Below are positions 8,443 through 17,261 of a stretch of 64,000 nt of DNA, in pieces (positions within the stretch are counted from its first letter, which is position 1; each line of letters opens with the position of its first letter). The notes under the pieces are model-generated. The model was not told the DNA's origin, ran no database searches, and was given only the letters and a program-made list of their open reading frames with translations. The stretch is from Infirmifilum sp. NZ (GTDB lineage Archaea > Thermoproteota > Thermoprotei > Thermofilales > Thermofilaceae), in the NCBI RefSeq assembly GCF_022693705.1, contig NZ_CP094288.1, positions 62,001-126,000 on the forward strand, in the 5' to 3' direction. The position numbers and the translations under genes were made by a program.

Positions 8443-9196
8443 CCAGGTATATCCTCTGAACCTCCCGGTTCTCCACGATCTCCCTCGGCGGCCCCTCGGC
8501 GATAATGCTACCCTGGCTCATCACGCTAACAGTGTCGGCCAGCTCTAGTACCACGTCTATTTTATGCTCTATGACGACCACCGTCTTCCCCATCTCGTCT
8601 CTAAGCCTCCTGACGAGGCGGGTGATGGAGGGCACCTCCTCCGTGGATACGCCGGCCGTCGGCTCGTCTAGGGCTATGAGCTTGGGCTTACCGGCTAGAG
8701 CCATGGCTATCTCGAGCTTCCTCTTATCCCCCGGTGTGAGGTCCCGGGCAAGGAGCCCGGTCCTGGCGTAGAGGCCGGTTATCGAGGCGATCCTCATAGC
8801 CTCCCAGGTCACCTCCCTGTACGAGGTGACGGGCCTCAAGAAGTCCCACTTCATCCTTCCCCAAGAGGCCTGCACTGCGAGCCTTATGTTCTCGAGGACT
8901 GTGAGGTTCGGGAATATCGAGTAGACCTGGAAGGACCTCGTGATCCCGAGCGCGCTGATCGCGTGGGGGGGCTTGCCCGTGATATCCCGGTCCTCAAAGA
9001 ACACCCTGCCGCTTGTTGGCTTGAGAACCCCTGTTATCAGGTTGAAAAGAGTGGTTTTGCCTGCCCCGTTTGGGCCGATAATGGCGTGGATCGTGTTGGG
9101 CTTGACTCCAAGGTTCACGTTGTTGACCGCCACGAGGCCTCCGAACCTCTTGGTAAGGTTGGACGTCCTGAGGATAAATCCCCTCAATCTAGACAC
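8435..9196 (-). CDS. livG: branched-chain-type ABC transporter ATPase LivG
   Basis: 253 residues. Walker A GPNGAGKTT, the LivG insertion (NLTVLENIRLAVQAS) after the Q-loop, Walker B LIALDEPTAGVS and H-loop VVIEHKIDVVL. The signature is LTPGDKRKLEIA, where most LivG proteins have 'LSYGQQRRLEIA': position two to five are changed but the KLEIA end is kept. GTG start at 9196 overlaps the upstream hydrolase stop by eight bases, consistent with translational coupling. Confidence 0.9.
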   Translation of the reverse strand: MSRLRGFILRTSNLTKRFGGLVAVNNVNLGVKPNTIHAIIGPNGAGKTTLFNLITGVLKPTSGRVFFEDRDITGKPPHAISALGITRSFQVYSIFPNLTVLENIRLAVQASWGRMKWDFLRPVTSYREVTWEAMRIASITGLYARTGLLARDLTPGDKRKLEIAMALAGKPKLIALDEPTAGVSTEEVPSITRLVRRLRDEMGKTVVVIEHKIDVVLELADTVSVMSQGSIIAEGPPREIVENREVQRIYLGE

Positions 9197-9980
9197 CGGT
9201 CAGGAACTCCAGGACAGCCTCGTTGAAGAGCTCCAGCCTCTCGCGGTGGGGCATGTGCCCGACTCCTCCTAGTATCAGCGGCTTCGAGTTGGGCACTAGC
9301 CTCGACATCTCGTCGACCACCTCAGGCGGGGAAATGTAGTCCAGCTCACCTGAGATCAGGAGCGTGGGAACCTGTATAGACCTCAGGATATCCCGGTAGC
9401 TCTTCTGGGTTGCCGCCTCAGCGCTCTGGATGTAGACGCGCTTGTCTGTACGGGAGATTATCTCGTAGATCTCCCTCTTAAGCTCGCTCGGCGCCACGGG
9501 GGAGACCGCGAACTCCGCCACCTGCTGAGCGATCTCGTGCATGGACATGTTCTCGAGAACCTCTGTCATTGCAGGCGGGTACTCGGGTGCGGTTGCCTCG
9601 AGGACGAGCTTCTCGAACCTCTGTGGTGCGATCTTGTAGAGCTCGAGGAGCACCAGCGCACCCATGGAGTAGCCCACCATGTAAGCCTTTTCGACCCCCT
9701 CAGCGTCTAGGACGCTCAGAACATCCCTGGCGAAGTCCTCCATGGTTATCCTCCTGGACGGTATCTCGCTATCCCCGTGACCCCTGAGGTCCACCGCTAC
9801 TGCGCGGAAGCCTTTCCTGGGGAAGAACTCGAGCTGCGGCTTCCATGTGGCGAAGCTTTCACCGAGGCCGTGGACGAAGACTACGGGTTTGCCCTGGCCC
9901 ACAGCCACGTAGTGGATCTTCAAGCCGTCGTGGCTTCTCGCGTACTTGTGCTCTAAAAACTCCCATATACCCGAACCCAT
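9189..9980 (-). CDS. alpha/beta hydrolase (first of three)
   Basis: 263 residues of the alpha/beta-hydrolase fold. VFVHGLGESFATWKPQ gives the oxyanion region HG, GYSMG holds the nucleophilic Ser, SGELDYISPPE the acid region and GVGHMPHRE the catalytic His. Resembles the large group that includes 3-oxoadipate enol-lactonase and meta-cleavage C-C hydrolases. No signal peptide, so cytoplasmic. Coupled to livG and preceded by a second hydrolase, which suggests hydrolysis of an imported ester, lactone or ring-cleavage product (inference). Exact substrate cannot be read from sequence. Confidence 0.85.
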   Translation of the reverse strand: MGSGIWEFLEHKYARSHDGLKIHYVAVGQGKPVVFVHGLGESFATWKPQLEFFPRKGFRAVAVDLRGHGDSEIPSRRITMEDFARDVLSVLDAEGVEKAYMVGYSMGALVLLELYKIAPQRFEKLVLEATAPEYPPAMTEVLENMSMHEIAQQVAEFAVSPVAPSELKREIYEIISRTDKRVYIQSAEAATQKSYRDILRSIQVPTLLISGELDYISPPEVVDEMSRLVPNSKPLILGGVGHMPHRERLELFNEAVLEFLTGV

Positions 9981-9987
9981 ACACCAC

Positions 9988-10773
9988 TCACCCGACTAGA
10001 AACTCATAAACAATACGATTCACATCATGGGGCTTCTCCCAAATCGACACGTGCCCGCAGTCTAGCTCAACGTACCTCGAGCCTGGAAGCTCGTCGGCTA
10101 TGAGTTTCGAGTACCTCGGAGGGAAGAACTTGTCGTCGAGCCCTGAAACCACGAGTGTGGGTTTACCCTTGGCCAGCTTCCCCCTCAGGTCGAGCCTCAC
10201 GAACGCCTTTGCCATCTCCTGGAAAGCGTCGAAGTCGATGAGCTCGAAGTTGGGCGCCAGCGAGGCGACGAACTGGAAGTTCTCGTTGAGGAACCTGTCG
10301 GAGAAGATGTCCGGGACCATCGCCTGCCAGAGGAGCCTGCCAGACCTCAGCCTAGACACCGTGATCCACCTGTCAACCCTCGCGATGAGCGCCCGGTCAA
10401 CAGCGTGGGAGGTGTTGAGGACGACCACCTTCTCGATCAGCTCGGGGAACATGCTTGCCGCGAGCAGCGCCACCTTCCCCCCGTAGGATATACCCACGAG
10501 CGAAGCGCTCCGGATCCCTAAGCCCTCCATCAGCTCCCTCAGGTCTAGGGCGTGCCTCTCAAGGCTGTAGCCACCCTTAGGCTTGTCGCTGAGCCCCTGC
10601 CCCCTCATGTCGTGCAGGAGAACCCTGAAACCCCTGTTCCTCAGGTACTCGGCCTGCACCCTCCACCCAAGGGTGTTCATCGCGATACCGTTCAGCAGCG
10701 CAACAGTCTTCTCACCTGTACCCAGGAGCTCGTAGTATATCTTCACGCCGTCGGAAGTCGTGTAGTAACCCAT
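9988..10773 (-). CDS. alpha/beta hydrolase (second of three)
   Basis: 261 residues of the same fold as its neighbour but clearly a different subfamily: LLNGIAMNTLGWRVQ at the oxyanion region (NG in place of the usual HG), HDMRGQGLSDKP, nucleophile motif GISYGG, acid region SGLDDKFFPP, and DCGHVSIWEKP for the His. The DMRGQGLSD and GHVSxxEKP phrases are common in 3-oxoadipate enol-lactonase-like enzymes. Lies four to seven bases from both neighbours in the operon, so it is co-expressed with the acyl-CoA ligase and transporter. Confidence 0.85.
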   Translation of the reverse strand: MGYYTTSDGVKIYYELLGTGEKTVALLNGIAMNTLGWRVQAEYLRNRGFRVLLHDMRGQGLSDKPKGGYSLERHALDLRELMEGLGIRSASLVGISYGGKVALLAASMFPELIEKVVVLNTSHAVDRALIARVDRWITVSRLRSGRLLWQAMVPDIFSDRFLNENFQFVASLAPNFELIDFDAFQEMAKAFVRLDLRGKLAKGKPTLVVSGLDDKFFPPRYSKLIADELPGSRYVELDCGHVSIWEKPHDVNRIVYEFLVG

Positions 10774-10777
10774 AGCT

Positions 10778-12313
10778 CTACACCTCCAACCGGTCCCGAG
10801 GCTGACCGTACATCTGCTTGAGCGCCGACCGGGATACTTTCCCCGTCTCTGTGTAGATGAGATCCTTCACGACCTCGACGTACTTGGGGATCTTGTACTT
10901 GGCGATCTTGTCGCGCAGGAACTCCACCACCTCCTCCTTTGTGATCCTCTCGCCCTCTTTGAGAACGATCAGCGCCTTGGGCACCTCCCCCCACTTCTCG
11001 TCAGGCACGCCGATCACCACCACATCCTTGATTTTCGGGTGCATGAGCAGGAGCTTCTCGATCTCCTCGGGGTACACGCTCTCCTCGCCGCTCCTTATTA
11101 TGTTCTTCAGCCTCCCCACAATCCAGAAGTAGCCCTCCTCGTCCCTCCGGGCAACATCCCCCGTCGCGATCCACCCGTCACGCACGAGGGCCCGCATCTC
11201 CTCCTCGTTCCTGAGGTAGCCCGCGAACACGGAGGGGCCTCGGAGGAGCAGTTCCCCCTCCGCGCCAGCCGGCACCTCAGCGCCCTCGGGGTTCACGATC
11301 TTGGCCTCAACCAGGAGGTTCGGCTTGCCTATGGAGCCCATCTTGCGCTGAGCGTCCCACGGGTCGAGCGCGAACACCCCTGGGCCCATCTCCGTCATAC
11401 CGAAGCCCTGCTTCTGGACAACACCCTTCTCGAATATCTTCTCGATGAGGTCGCGCGTCAGCGCCCCACCCCCGCTGGTTATCCACCTCACCGAGGAGAA
11501 GTCAGCGTCCTTGAAGCGAGGGGACTGCAGGAGCATGCGGAGCTGCGTCGGGACGAGGAAGAGGAACGATGGCCGCTCCTGCTCAACCAGGTCTATGAAC
11601 TCGTCGACGTTCCACCTGTGCATCAGGATGCTTGTGCCGCCGAAGATAAGGAGGGGGATGAGGTACGTGTACGCGCCTATGTGGAAGAGAGGCAGTGTGT
11701 TGATCGTCACGTCACCGGGTATTATCAGGTCCCTCACGGTGTTCAGCGCGTTCCACAGGATCATCCTGTGGCTAACCACCGCGAACTTGGGCTTCCCCGT
11801 CGTCCCCCCGGTTTGGAGGAGCATAGCCGGGTCCTCCAAGCAGCACTCCGCAGATGCCTCTAGCGGTTGCCTCGAAGAGAAGCTGAACTCGCTTGCGCAG
11901 TCGTAGCACGCTTTATCCACGCTGATCCCCTCAACACCCTGCTCGAGCTCGCGCTCGTAGAGAACCACCTTGGGCTTAGTCTGCTCCACGAACTCCGAGA
12001 CCTCCCTCTTGCTGTAGCGCGTGTTTATCGGGGCGAGCACGCACCCCAGCTTGAAGCACGCGAGAAGCACCTCGACGAACTCTATCCGGCTCCACGAGAG
12101 TATAGCTACAACGTCCCCCTTGCCCACGCCCCACTCCTCGCGGAGGAGCCCCGCGATGCGACCGGCATCCCTGTCCAGTTGCGAGAAGGTGGCAACCCGC
12201 AGGGGCTTCTCGAGATTGTCCTTTAGAGCAACCCAGCCGCCTGTAATGTCAGCTCTCCTCGAGATCCAGTCGTTGACCCACCTGCCACAGCTGTAAACCG
12301 CACTCAGGCTCAT
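10778..12313 (-). CDS. acyl-CoA (AMP-forming) synthetase
   Basis: 511 residues of the ANL superfamily: activates a carboxylic acid to acyl-AMP, then acyl-CoA. Motifs: P-loop LLQTGGTTGKPKFAVVSHR, GFGMTEMGPG, GWIATGDVARRDEEGYFWIVGR, and the C-terminal catalytic Lys in YTETGKVSRSALKQMYG. Substrate may be a medium/long-chain fatty acid or an aromatic acid. First gene of the operon that continues with two hydrolases and livGFHM. Its promoter carries two GTTAAC palindromes. Being encoded with its own uptake system suggests it activates the imported compound (inference). Confidence 0.9.
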   Translation of the reverse strand: MSLSAVYSCGRWVNDWISRRADITGGWVALKDNLEKPLRVATFSQLDRDAGRIAGLLREEWGVGKGDVVAILSWSRIEFVEVLLACFKLGCVLAPINTRYSKREVSEFVEQTKPKVVLYERELEQGVEGISVDKACYDCASEFSFSSRQPLEASAECCLEDPAMLLQTGGTTGKPKFAVVSHRMILWNALNTVRDLIIPGDVTINTLPLFHIGAYTYLIPLLIFGGTSILMHRWNVDEFIDLVEQERPSFLFLVPTQLRMLLQSPRFKDADFSSVRWITSGGGALTRDLIEKIFEKGVVQKQGFGMTEMGPGVFALDPWDAQRKMGSIGKPNLLVEAKIVNPEGAEVPAGAEGELLLRGPSVFAGYLRNEEEMRALVRDGWIATGDVARRDEEGYFWIVGRLKNIIRSGEESVYPEEIEKLLLMHPKIKDVVVIGVPDEKWGEVPKALIVLKEGERITKEEVVEFLRDKIAKYKIPKYVEVVKDLIYTETGKVSRSALKQMYGQPRDRLEV

Positions 12314-12345
12314 CTAAATACCTAAGGGAGAAAACACGCGCGTCT

Positions 12346-12377
12346 TGATTTTACGTTTTTAGTTAACAGGGTTAACC
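12346..12377 (-). promoter_or_regulatory. double GTTAAC element upstream of the ligase-hydrolase-liv operon
   Basis: On minus: GGTTAACC (12377-12370), two bases, GTTAAC (12367-12362), then an A/T-rich TAAAAACGTAAAATC that can serve as TATA, about 35 bases before the ATG at 12313. The only site of the set with two copies, placed before the longest operon. Confidence 0.6.
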
Positions 12378-12395
12378 ACTGGTAAGTTATAGCCG

Positions 12396-13469
12396 TTACG
12401 GCAGGCTCTTCCTGAAGATCTCCAGGAACTCCTCCCTCTTCTCGACGAACGGCGTGTGGCCGGCCCCCTCTATGATCCTCGCCTCAAAGCTGCCGCCGCG
12501 GTCGCGGTACTCTTCCAGGAAAGCCTTTATCTGGCTGAACATGGGCTGCGGTGGGAACACCTCCTCCCCAGGGTAGTTTGGTATGAAGCCGCTCTTCCCC
12601 AGGAAGCCGATGTCCACGGGGCTCGAGTCCGAGACCATCAGGTCCTGGCTACCGTGAATCCACACGACTGGTGGCTTGCTGCGGGCCTGCAGGGCCGGCC
12701 TAGCGTTAAAGTACTTGGGGGACATGGCATTAAGCACCCCTCTCGTGCCTGGAGCCACGAACGGCCAGTTAGGGCTCTGCGTGTAGTCCCCGGGGTAGAA
12801 GTCGTCGCCCAGACTCGCCTTACGCATCATCGAGAGTATGGCTTCGTAAACCCTCTCGCTGGGCTTGTAGCCTGGGGCGAAGTACAGGCCCACGGTGGCG
12901 TCCAGCAGTTGCCTCTCGTCGCCGGTAAGAGCTTCACCCTTCTTAAGCTTCTCGAGCACACCGAGGAACATGGGGTTGTAGACCTTGATCAGACCCCCAC
13001 CGGAGCCGCTGTAGTCCGGGAAGCAGGGCTCGCCGTTGAGGCCCTTGACTCCCCCCATCCCGTAAGGTGGCATGGGGTCTACGAGAATTGCCAGCTCGAC
13101 GACTTCCGGGCGCCTGGACATCACGTCGAGGACCACTCCCCCGCCCATGCTGTGGCCTACGAACACGGTTTTCCCAACTCCGAGGTGGCTCATTATCCGC
13201 AGCACCTGGTCAGTGAACGTTCCAAACCCGCGGGTAGCGTCTATACCGTTGCAGCGCGTTTCCCCGAAGCCGCACAGGTCCGGGGCGACGATTGTGTACT
13301 CTTCTGGGATTTCCCCAATGAGCGGATGCCATATTTCGGAGCTCGAGAGATTTCCGTGCACGAGAACCATCGCCTTCCGGCCGCCTTCCCGGAGGAGGAG
13401 CGCGTACTCCTCATCTCCAACTTGGATCTTGATGTTTTTCAGCCCTGTCACGGGGAGATTGCGCTTCAA
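12396..13469 (-). CDS. alpha/beta hydrolase (third, larger)
   Basis: 357 residues, about 90 longer than its two neighbours owing to an extended cap region (about residues 150-270). VLVHGNLSSSEIWHPL, GFGETRCNG, nucleophile GHSMGG, acid region HGSQDLMVSDSS and GAGHTPFVEKRE give a complete fold and triad. It has no GGTTAAC site; it is divergent from the Bat-type regulator gene with about 100 bases between the starts. Starts at ATG 13469. Subfamily uncertain (esterase, lactonase or C-C hydrolase). Confidence 0.82.
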   Translation of the reverse strand: MKRNLPVTGLKNIKIQVGDEEYALLLREGGRKAMVLVHGNLSSSEIWHPLIGEIPEEYTIVAPDLCGFGETRCNGIDATRGFGTFTDQVLRIMSHLGVGKTVFVGHSMGGGVVLDVMSRRPEVVELAILVDPMPPYGMGGVKGLNGEPCFPDYSGSGGGLIKVYNPMFLGVLEKLKKGEALTGDERQLLDATVGLYFAPGYKPSERVYEAILSMMRKASLGDDFYPGDYTQSPNWPFVAPGTRGVLNAMSPKYFNARPALQARSKPPVVWIHGSQDLMVSDSSPVDIGFLGKSGFIPNYPGEEVFPPQPMFSQIKAFLEEYRDRGGSFEARIIEGAGHTPFVEKREEFLEIFRKSLP

Positions 13470-13571
13470 TAGGATAAATGCTTAGCGCTTCGAGCTTCGG
13501 CTTAGAACGTACTTAATAAAGGGGCATGGATAGCTTTAAAAGTTAGTTTTGCGACGAATTCACGGGATGAA

Positions 13572-14303
13572 ATGTACATAGGAGTGTTTGACATTGAGCA
13601 GTACGACTGCCCTGTCGTGAAGCTCACGGAAAAACGTGAGGGAATTACGACAACCGTCTTAACCGTCAACGTCTCGGAGCTCCCGAGAGGAGTGGAGCAG
13701 CTCTACCTAACTATAAAGGGGGATGACGAGGCTAGTGTGAAGAACGTCTTGGATGCCATCTCAAGTATCCCTGAGGTTAAGGATTACAAGGTCATCGGCA
13801 AGACGGAAGACACGTGGCGCGTTTACATGTATATCCTTAAAACACACACTATGGAGACCAGCGTCAAAATGGGAGCCATGTTCGTGTCGCCGTGGATAGC
13901 CAGGAACGGCGTCGAGCGTTGGACCCTAGGCTTCGTCAGCAAGAAGCAGTTCTACGACTTCCTCGACAGGGTTAAGGAGAGGGACCACGTTAGAAGGTAC
14001 TACCTCAACGAGGTGGCTGAAGACGACTTCGTCGCCGTCTCGGCGAACTACATCCCCGTGCTCCGCATGATATCCCAGCTCAACAGGCTGACTCCCAAGC
14101 AGTTGAACCTGCTGAAAATCGCCCTAAGCAAGGGGTACTACTCCTGGCCCAAGGGTGTGGACAGCGTTGACCTCTCGAACATGCTCGGGGTCTCCAGGGT
14201 GAGCGTGATAAAGTCCCTCAGGAGGGCGGAGTTCAAGGTTATAAGCTCAGTAATAGACTTCATGATGGCCGTTAAAAAAGACTGGGAGAAAAACTACTCT
14301 TAA
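13572..14303 (+). CDS. Bat-type HTH transcriptional regulator
   Basis: 243 residues. The C-terminal part (about 170-240) matches the archaeal HTH_10 (Bat-type) domain: LTPKQLNLLKIALSKGYYSWP, then LSNMLGVSRVSVIKSLRRAE as the helix-turn-helix. The N-terminal 160 residues resemble the sensor half of such regulators but have no recognisable ligand motif. A TATA-like GCTTTAAAAG lies about 35 bases before the ATG. It is the only obvious regulator gene inside the catabolic region, so it is the prime candidate to bind the GGTTAAC elements (inference). Confidence 0.82.
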   Translation: MYIGVFDIEQYDCPVVKLTEKREGITTTVLTVNVSELPRGVEQLYLTIKGDDEASVKNVLDAISSIPEVKDYKVIGKTEDTWRVYMYILKTHTMETSVKMGAMFVSPWIARNGVERWTLGFVSKKQFYDFLDRVKERDHVRRYYLNEVAEDDFVAVSANYIPVLRMISQLNRLTPKQLNLLKIALSKGYYSWPKGVDSVDLSNMLGVSRVSVIKSLRRAEFKVISSVIDFMMAVKKDWEKNYS

Positions 14304-14309
14304 CGCCGC

Positions 14310-15287
14310 CTAAGCTATTGGGGATGCTATCGTGGTTCCCAGGTCTATGGGTATCACGACCCCGTTCAAAGCCTCGTTCTCCACAACGTGGTAGACCAGC
14401 TTCGCTATCTCCTCGGGCTCGACGAGCCTCGGTATAGGAATGCGCCGCATGTACTCCTGGAGTATAGCTGAGGGCACGGCTAGAGCCATCCTCGTCTTCG
14501 CGAAGCCCGGCGCTATCGCCACGACTCTGATCCCGTAGGGCGCGAGCTCCTTCGCTAGGGTTTTCGTGAGCCCTATGAGGCCGGCTTTCGAGGCGGCGTA
14601 GTTTGCTTGGGCGATGTTGCCGAGAAGCCCAACGATGGACGAGATGTTCACAATCACCCCGCCGCCCACCTGCTTCATGATGGGTAGAACGGCCTTCGAG
14701 CAGAGGAACGCTCCCTTGAGGTTGACGTTTATGACCGCGTCCCAGTCCTCCTCCCTCATCCTCTCGAGGTACGTGTCCTTTGTTATCCCGGCGTTGTTGA
14801 CGAGGACATCTATCCTCCCGGCGAGCTTCACCGCCTCGTCCACAGCCTTGAACACGCTCTCGCTCTTCGAAACGTCCATGTACACAAAGAAGGCCCTGAC
14901 GCCGTGGCTCCGGATAGCCTCCAGGGTCTTCTCGGTCTCAGCGTCCTGAACAATGTCCGCCACCACGACATCGAACCCGTGCTTCGCGAACTCCAGCGCG
15001 ATCGCCGCCCCAATCCCCCTGCTCCCACCGGTGACGAGGGCGACCCTCCTGTACTCTTCCTGCACCCTGGGTATGAAGACCGGGAGCTTGCCGAACACGC
15101 TCCACTCCTCGACAACCTCGCCCTCCACGCCCTGCTTTATCTTCCCGAAGTACCTGGCAGGTACCCGCGCAACAAGCCTCTCCCCCCTCTCGTTCTCCAC
15201 GATGGCTATGGCGCACGTGGACTTGTGCGGCTCAACCGACAGGTACAGCTCGCTAAACACCCTCACTCTCCACGCCATACCCCTCAC
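14310..15287 (-). CDS. DUF35 OB-fold fused to short-chain (3-oxoacyl-type) reductase
   Basis: 325 residues. Residues 1-78 look like the OB-fold half of DUF35 proteins (AIAIVENERGERLVARVPA, then VEGEVVEEW and a closing LPVFIPRV); the usual zinc ribbon is missing. Residues 80-325 are a complete SDR: TGGSRGIG (86-93), NNAG (164-167), S217, Y230 and K234 as catalytic residues, nearest to FabG/acetoacetyl-CoA reductases. DUF35 proteins normally sit with thiolases and, in archaea, hold thiolase and HMG-CoA synthase together; this fusion would deliver the reductase to the thiolase. The GTG start at 15287 overlaps the thiolase stop by four bases. ATG at 15278 is an alternative start. Confidence 0.82.
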   Translation of the reverse strand: MRGMAWRVRVFSELYLSVEPHKSTCAIAIVENERGERLVARVPARYFGKIKQGVEGEVVEEWSVFGKLPVFIPRVQEEYRRVALVTGGSRGIGAAIALEFAKHGFDVVVADIVQDAETEKTLEAIRSHGVRAFFVYMDVSKSESVFKAVDEAVKLAGRIDVLVNNAGITKDTYLERMREEDWDAVINVNLKGAFLCSKAVLPIMKQVGGGVIVNISSIVGLLGNIAQANYAASKAGLIGLTKTLAKELAPYGIRVVAIAPGFAKTRMALAVPSAILQEYMRRIPIPRLVEPEEIAKLVYHVVENEALNGVVIPIDLGTTIASPIA

Positions 15288-16456
15288 CTCGAAAAGACCA
15301 AAACCACCGACGTTGCACCCGTCCCTCCGTGGTTCTCAACAACGCCGACTTCAGCGCCGCTCACCTGCCGCGCCCCAGCTTCCCCGCGTAGCTGCCAGAA
15401 AACCTCCGCCACCATACCCACCCCAGTCGCGCCTATCGGGTGGCCCTTAGCCTTAAGCCCCCCGCTCGGGTTTACCGGGTGGGAGCCCGTGAAGCTGGTT
15501 ACCCCCTCCCGGATGAGCTTGTACCCCTCGCCCCTCGGGGCCAGGCCGAGCATCTCGTAGAGGATTATCTCCGCTATGGTGAAAGCGTCGTGAACCTCGA
15601 AGAGGCTCACATCCTTCGCGCTCACACCGCTCATCCTGTAAGCCGCCTCAGCCGCGCGCCTAGCCGCGTCGATGGCCGCTATGTCCGCCCTCTGGTACAC
15701 CCCGGGGTGGTCGTGGGCGATGCCGACGCCCCTAATGTAGACCGGTGTGTCGGTGTACTTCCTCGGCTCGGAGCTCAGGAGCAAAGCCGCGGCGCCGTCT
15801 GAGAGAGGGGAGGCGTCGAATAGCTTAAGGGGCTTCGAGATGTACGGGGACTTAAGTACGTCTTCAACGGTTATCTTCTTCTGGAGCTGCGCCAGAGGGT
15901 TCCTCGTGGCGTTCTCGTGGTTCTTGACCGCGACGAGCGCGAGGTCCTCCTCCGTCGCGCCGTACCTGCTCATGTACTCCTGAGCCATCAGCGCGTAAAG
16001 CGTCATGAAGGGCGCGCCGACCCTGTACTCCTCAGGGCTACTCGTCCGCATCAGGATCTCGTTAGCCTTCGCTGACGAGCCCACGCTGCTCATCTTCTCG
16101 AACCCCACGATTAGGGCGTTCCTGAACAAGCCGCTTGAGAGCATGCGCCAGGCGAGGTATACGGCTGTGGTGCCTGAGGCGCAGGCGTTCTCAACCCGGA
16201 AGCCTGTCGCCGACATGTTGCCTATGTAGTGAGCTACCAGGGGTGCTGTGTGAAGGATGTTGCCGAAGCTGTCCGAGTAGTTGGAGACTATTATCAGGTC
16301 CACCTCCTCGGGGCTCATCCCCTTGTCCACTGTCTTGAAGACCCCGGTGGCCACCTCCTGGATCATCTCGTGGGCCTCCTTCTGCGACCTGGACTCGTAC
16401 TTGGTGCTGTACGCTCCAACGACGCCTACACTTTGGGCTTGGCCCGTTTCCGCCAC
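15284..16456 (-). CDS. SCP-x type thiolase (acetyl-CoA C-acyltransferase)
   Basis: 390 residues of the archaeal/SCP-x thiolase family: cleaves or forms 3-oxoacyl-CoA with CoA. C92 in ENACASGTTAVYL is the acyl-binding Cys; EVHDAFTIAE supplies the HDAF motif, GHPIGATGV the catalytic His, and VVENHGGTGATS the last conserved loop. Usual for the family, the C-terminal catalytic Cys of bacterial thiolases is absent. GTG start at 16456. Promoter has GGTTAACC. Forms a two-gene operon with the DUF35-SDR fusion, giving adjacent steps of a beta-oxidation-like or condensation pathway. Confidence 0.9.
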   Translation of the reverse strand: MAETGQAQSVGVVGAYSTKYESRSQKEAHEMIQEVATGVFKTVDKGMSPEEVDLIIVSNYSDSFGNILHTAPLVAHYIGNMSATGFRVENACASGTTAVYLAWRMLSSGLFRNALIVGFEKMSSVGSSAKANEILMRTSSPEEYRVGAPFMTLYALMAQEYMSRYGATEEDLALVAVKNHENATRNPLAQLQKKITVEDVLKSPYISKPLKLFDASPLSDGAAALLLSSEPRKYTDTPVYIRGVGIAHDHPGVYQRADIAAIDAARRAAEAAYRMSGVSAKDVSLFEVHDAFTIAEIILYEMLGLAPRGEGYKLIREGVTSFTGSHPVNPSGGLKAKGHPIGATGVGMVAEVFWQLRGEAGARQVSGAEVGVVENHGGTGATSVVLVFSR

Positions 16457-16478
16457 CCAATAGGAAGGTTCAACGCTT

Positions 16479-16501
16479 GCCTAAATGCCAGGAGGTTAAC
16501 C
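16479..16501 (-). promoter_or_regulatory. GGTTAACC element plus TATA box of the thiolase operon
   Basis: On minus: GGTTAACC (16501-16494), six bases, then CATTTAGGC as TATA-like sequence, about 25-30 bases before the GTG start at 16456. Same arrangement as at livK and the KAS III-like gene. Confidence 0.55.
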
Positions 16502-16532
16502 TTGTTAGCCTGGACGCCGAGGGAGGGATTCA

Positions 16533-16559
16533 GGGAAAAAATTACTTAAGAAATTCAAT
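16533..16559 (-). terminator. T-rich terminator after the YiiX-like gene
   Basis: Immediately after the stop at 16560, the minus strand reads an A/T-rich stretch containing TAATTTTTTCCC, a run of six U in RNA, suitable for archaeal termination. Confidence 0.4.
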
Positions 16560-17174
16560 TTAGAAACCCAGGAGGTCGCTGTACCAGATAGTGTACGTGT
16601 CGCTGTCGTCGACGATCTCGCTCGGGAGCACCCCGTAGCCGTTGACGGGAGTCCAGTAGTAGGCGTCTATATCGACGCCAGTCGTAGCCATGTAAGCGGC
16701 CCACACGAGCTCCGAGCAGTAGTACGATGGCCCGTTCACCTGCTTGTAGTAGCCGTTGTAGTCGTACGGGTAGCCGAGCTTGGAGTAAGCCCAGCTCGCG
16801 GCCTTCGCGACGTAGCTGTCCGACACCCCGCGGACCCTCAGTATGATCACGGCGCTGTACCTCGACATGAACTCGCGGAGGGTGTTTACCCTAACCCCCT
16901 CGAACAGCGCCTCCACGACGAGCCAGTCCCCAATAGTCGGGTCGTACTTGTAGAGGATCCCCGCGTGCGACCAGTACCCTATGCCTGTCAGCTGCTGGTT
17001 AGGGTAGTGCCCTATGACTATGTCCCCGGGTCTGAGCGCAACGTTTGGGTAAGGGTGGGTGAAGTAGCCGTAGGGGTGGTAAGAGTCGCTCGAAGAGGCG
17101 GAGGCGGGTGCGACGAGGGCGAGGATCAGCGGGAGCGCCAGAAGCCATGGGAGAATGCTTCTGCCCTTTCTCAC
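16560..17174 (-). CDS. secreted YiiX-like (permuted NlpC/P60, papain-fold) hydrolase
   Basis: From GTG at 17174 (204 residues). Residues 1-25 are a signal peptide ending near APASASS. The rest matches the permuted NlpC/P60-like YiiX family: GDIVIGHYP, then YWSHAGILYKYD with the catalytic His, LVVEALFEGVRVNTL, and SYYCSELVWAAY with the catalytic Cys. These enzymes are thiol amidases or acyltransferases; here it would act outside the cell. A longer frame to 17228 exists, but it would place a perfect TATA box (CTTTATAAATA) inside the gene, so the downstream GTG is preferred. Shares the divergent promoter region, with a GGTTAAC element, with the gene at 17262. Confidence 0.75.
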   Translation of the reverse strand: MRKGRSILPWLLALPLILALVAPASASSSDSYHPYGYFTHPYPNVALRPGDIVIGHYPNQQLTGIGYWSHAGILYKYDPTIGDWLVVEALFEGVRVNTLREFMSRYSAVIILRVRGVSDSYVAKAASWAYSKLGYPYDYNGYYKQVNGPSYYCSELVWAAYMATTGVDIDAYYWTPVNGYGVLPSEIVDDSDTYTIWYSDLLGF

Positions 17175-17194
17175 AGGCAGGCTACCCCTACTGC

Positions 17195-17222
17195 TATTTA
17201 TAAAGTTGCAGGTTAACGTATA
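17195..17222. promoter_or_regulatory. divergent promoter with GGTTAAC element
   Basis: The palindrome GGTTAAC (17211-17217) sits between two TATA boxes. On minus it is followed after five bases by CTTTATAAATAG, about 22 bases before GTG 17174; on plus it is followed at once by GTATATACC, about 45 bases before GTG 17262. One bound protein could control both directions. Confidence 0.6.
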
Positions 17223-17261
17223 TACCACCTAAGTAATTCGAACGTACTCAACGATGGGCAT

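Noticed and set aside
11039-12226. Several open frames on plus within the acyl-CoA ligase
   Set aside because: Opposite a ligase with complete ANL motifs.
12456-13472. 338-codon open frame on plus
   Set aside because: Antisense to the third alpha/beta hydrolase, which has its full triad.
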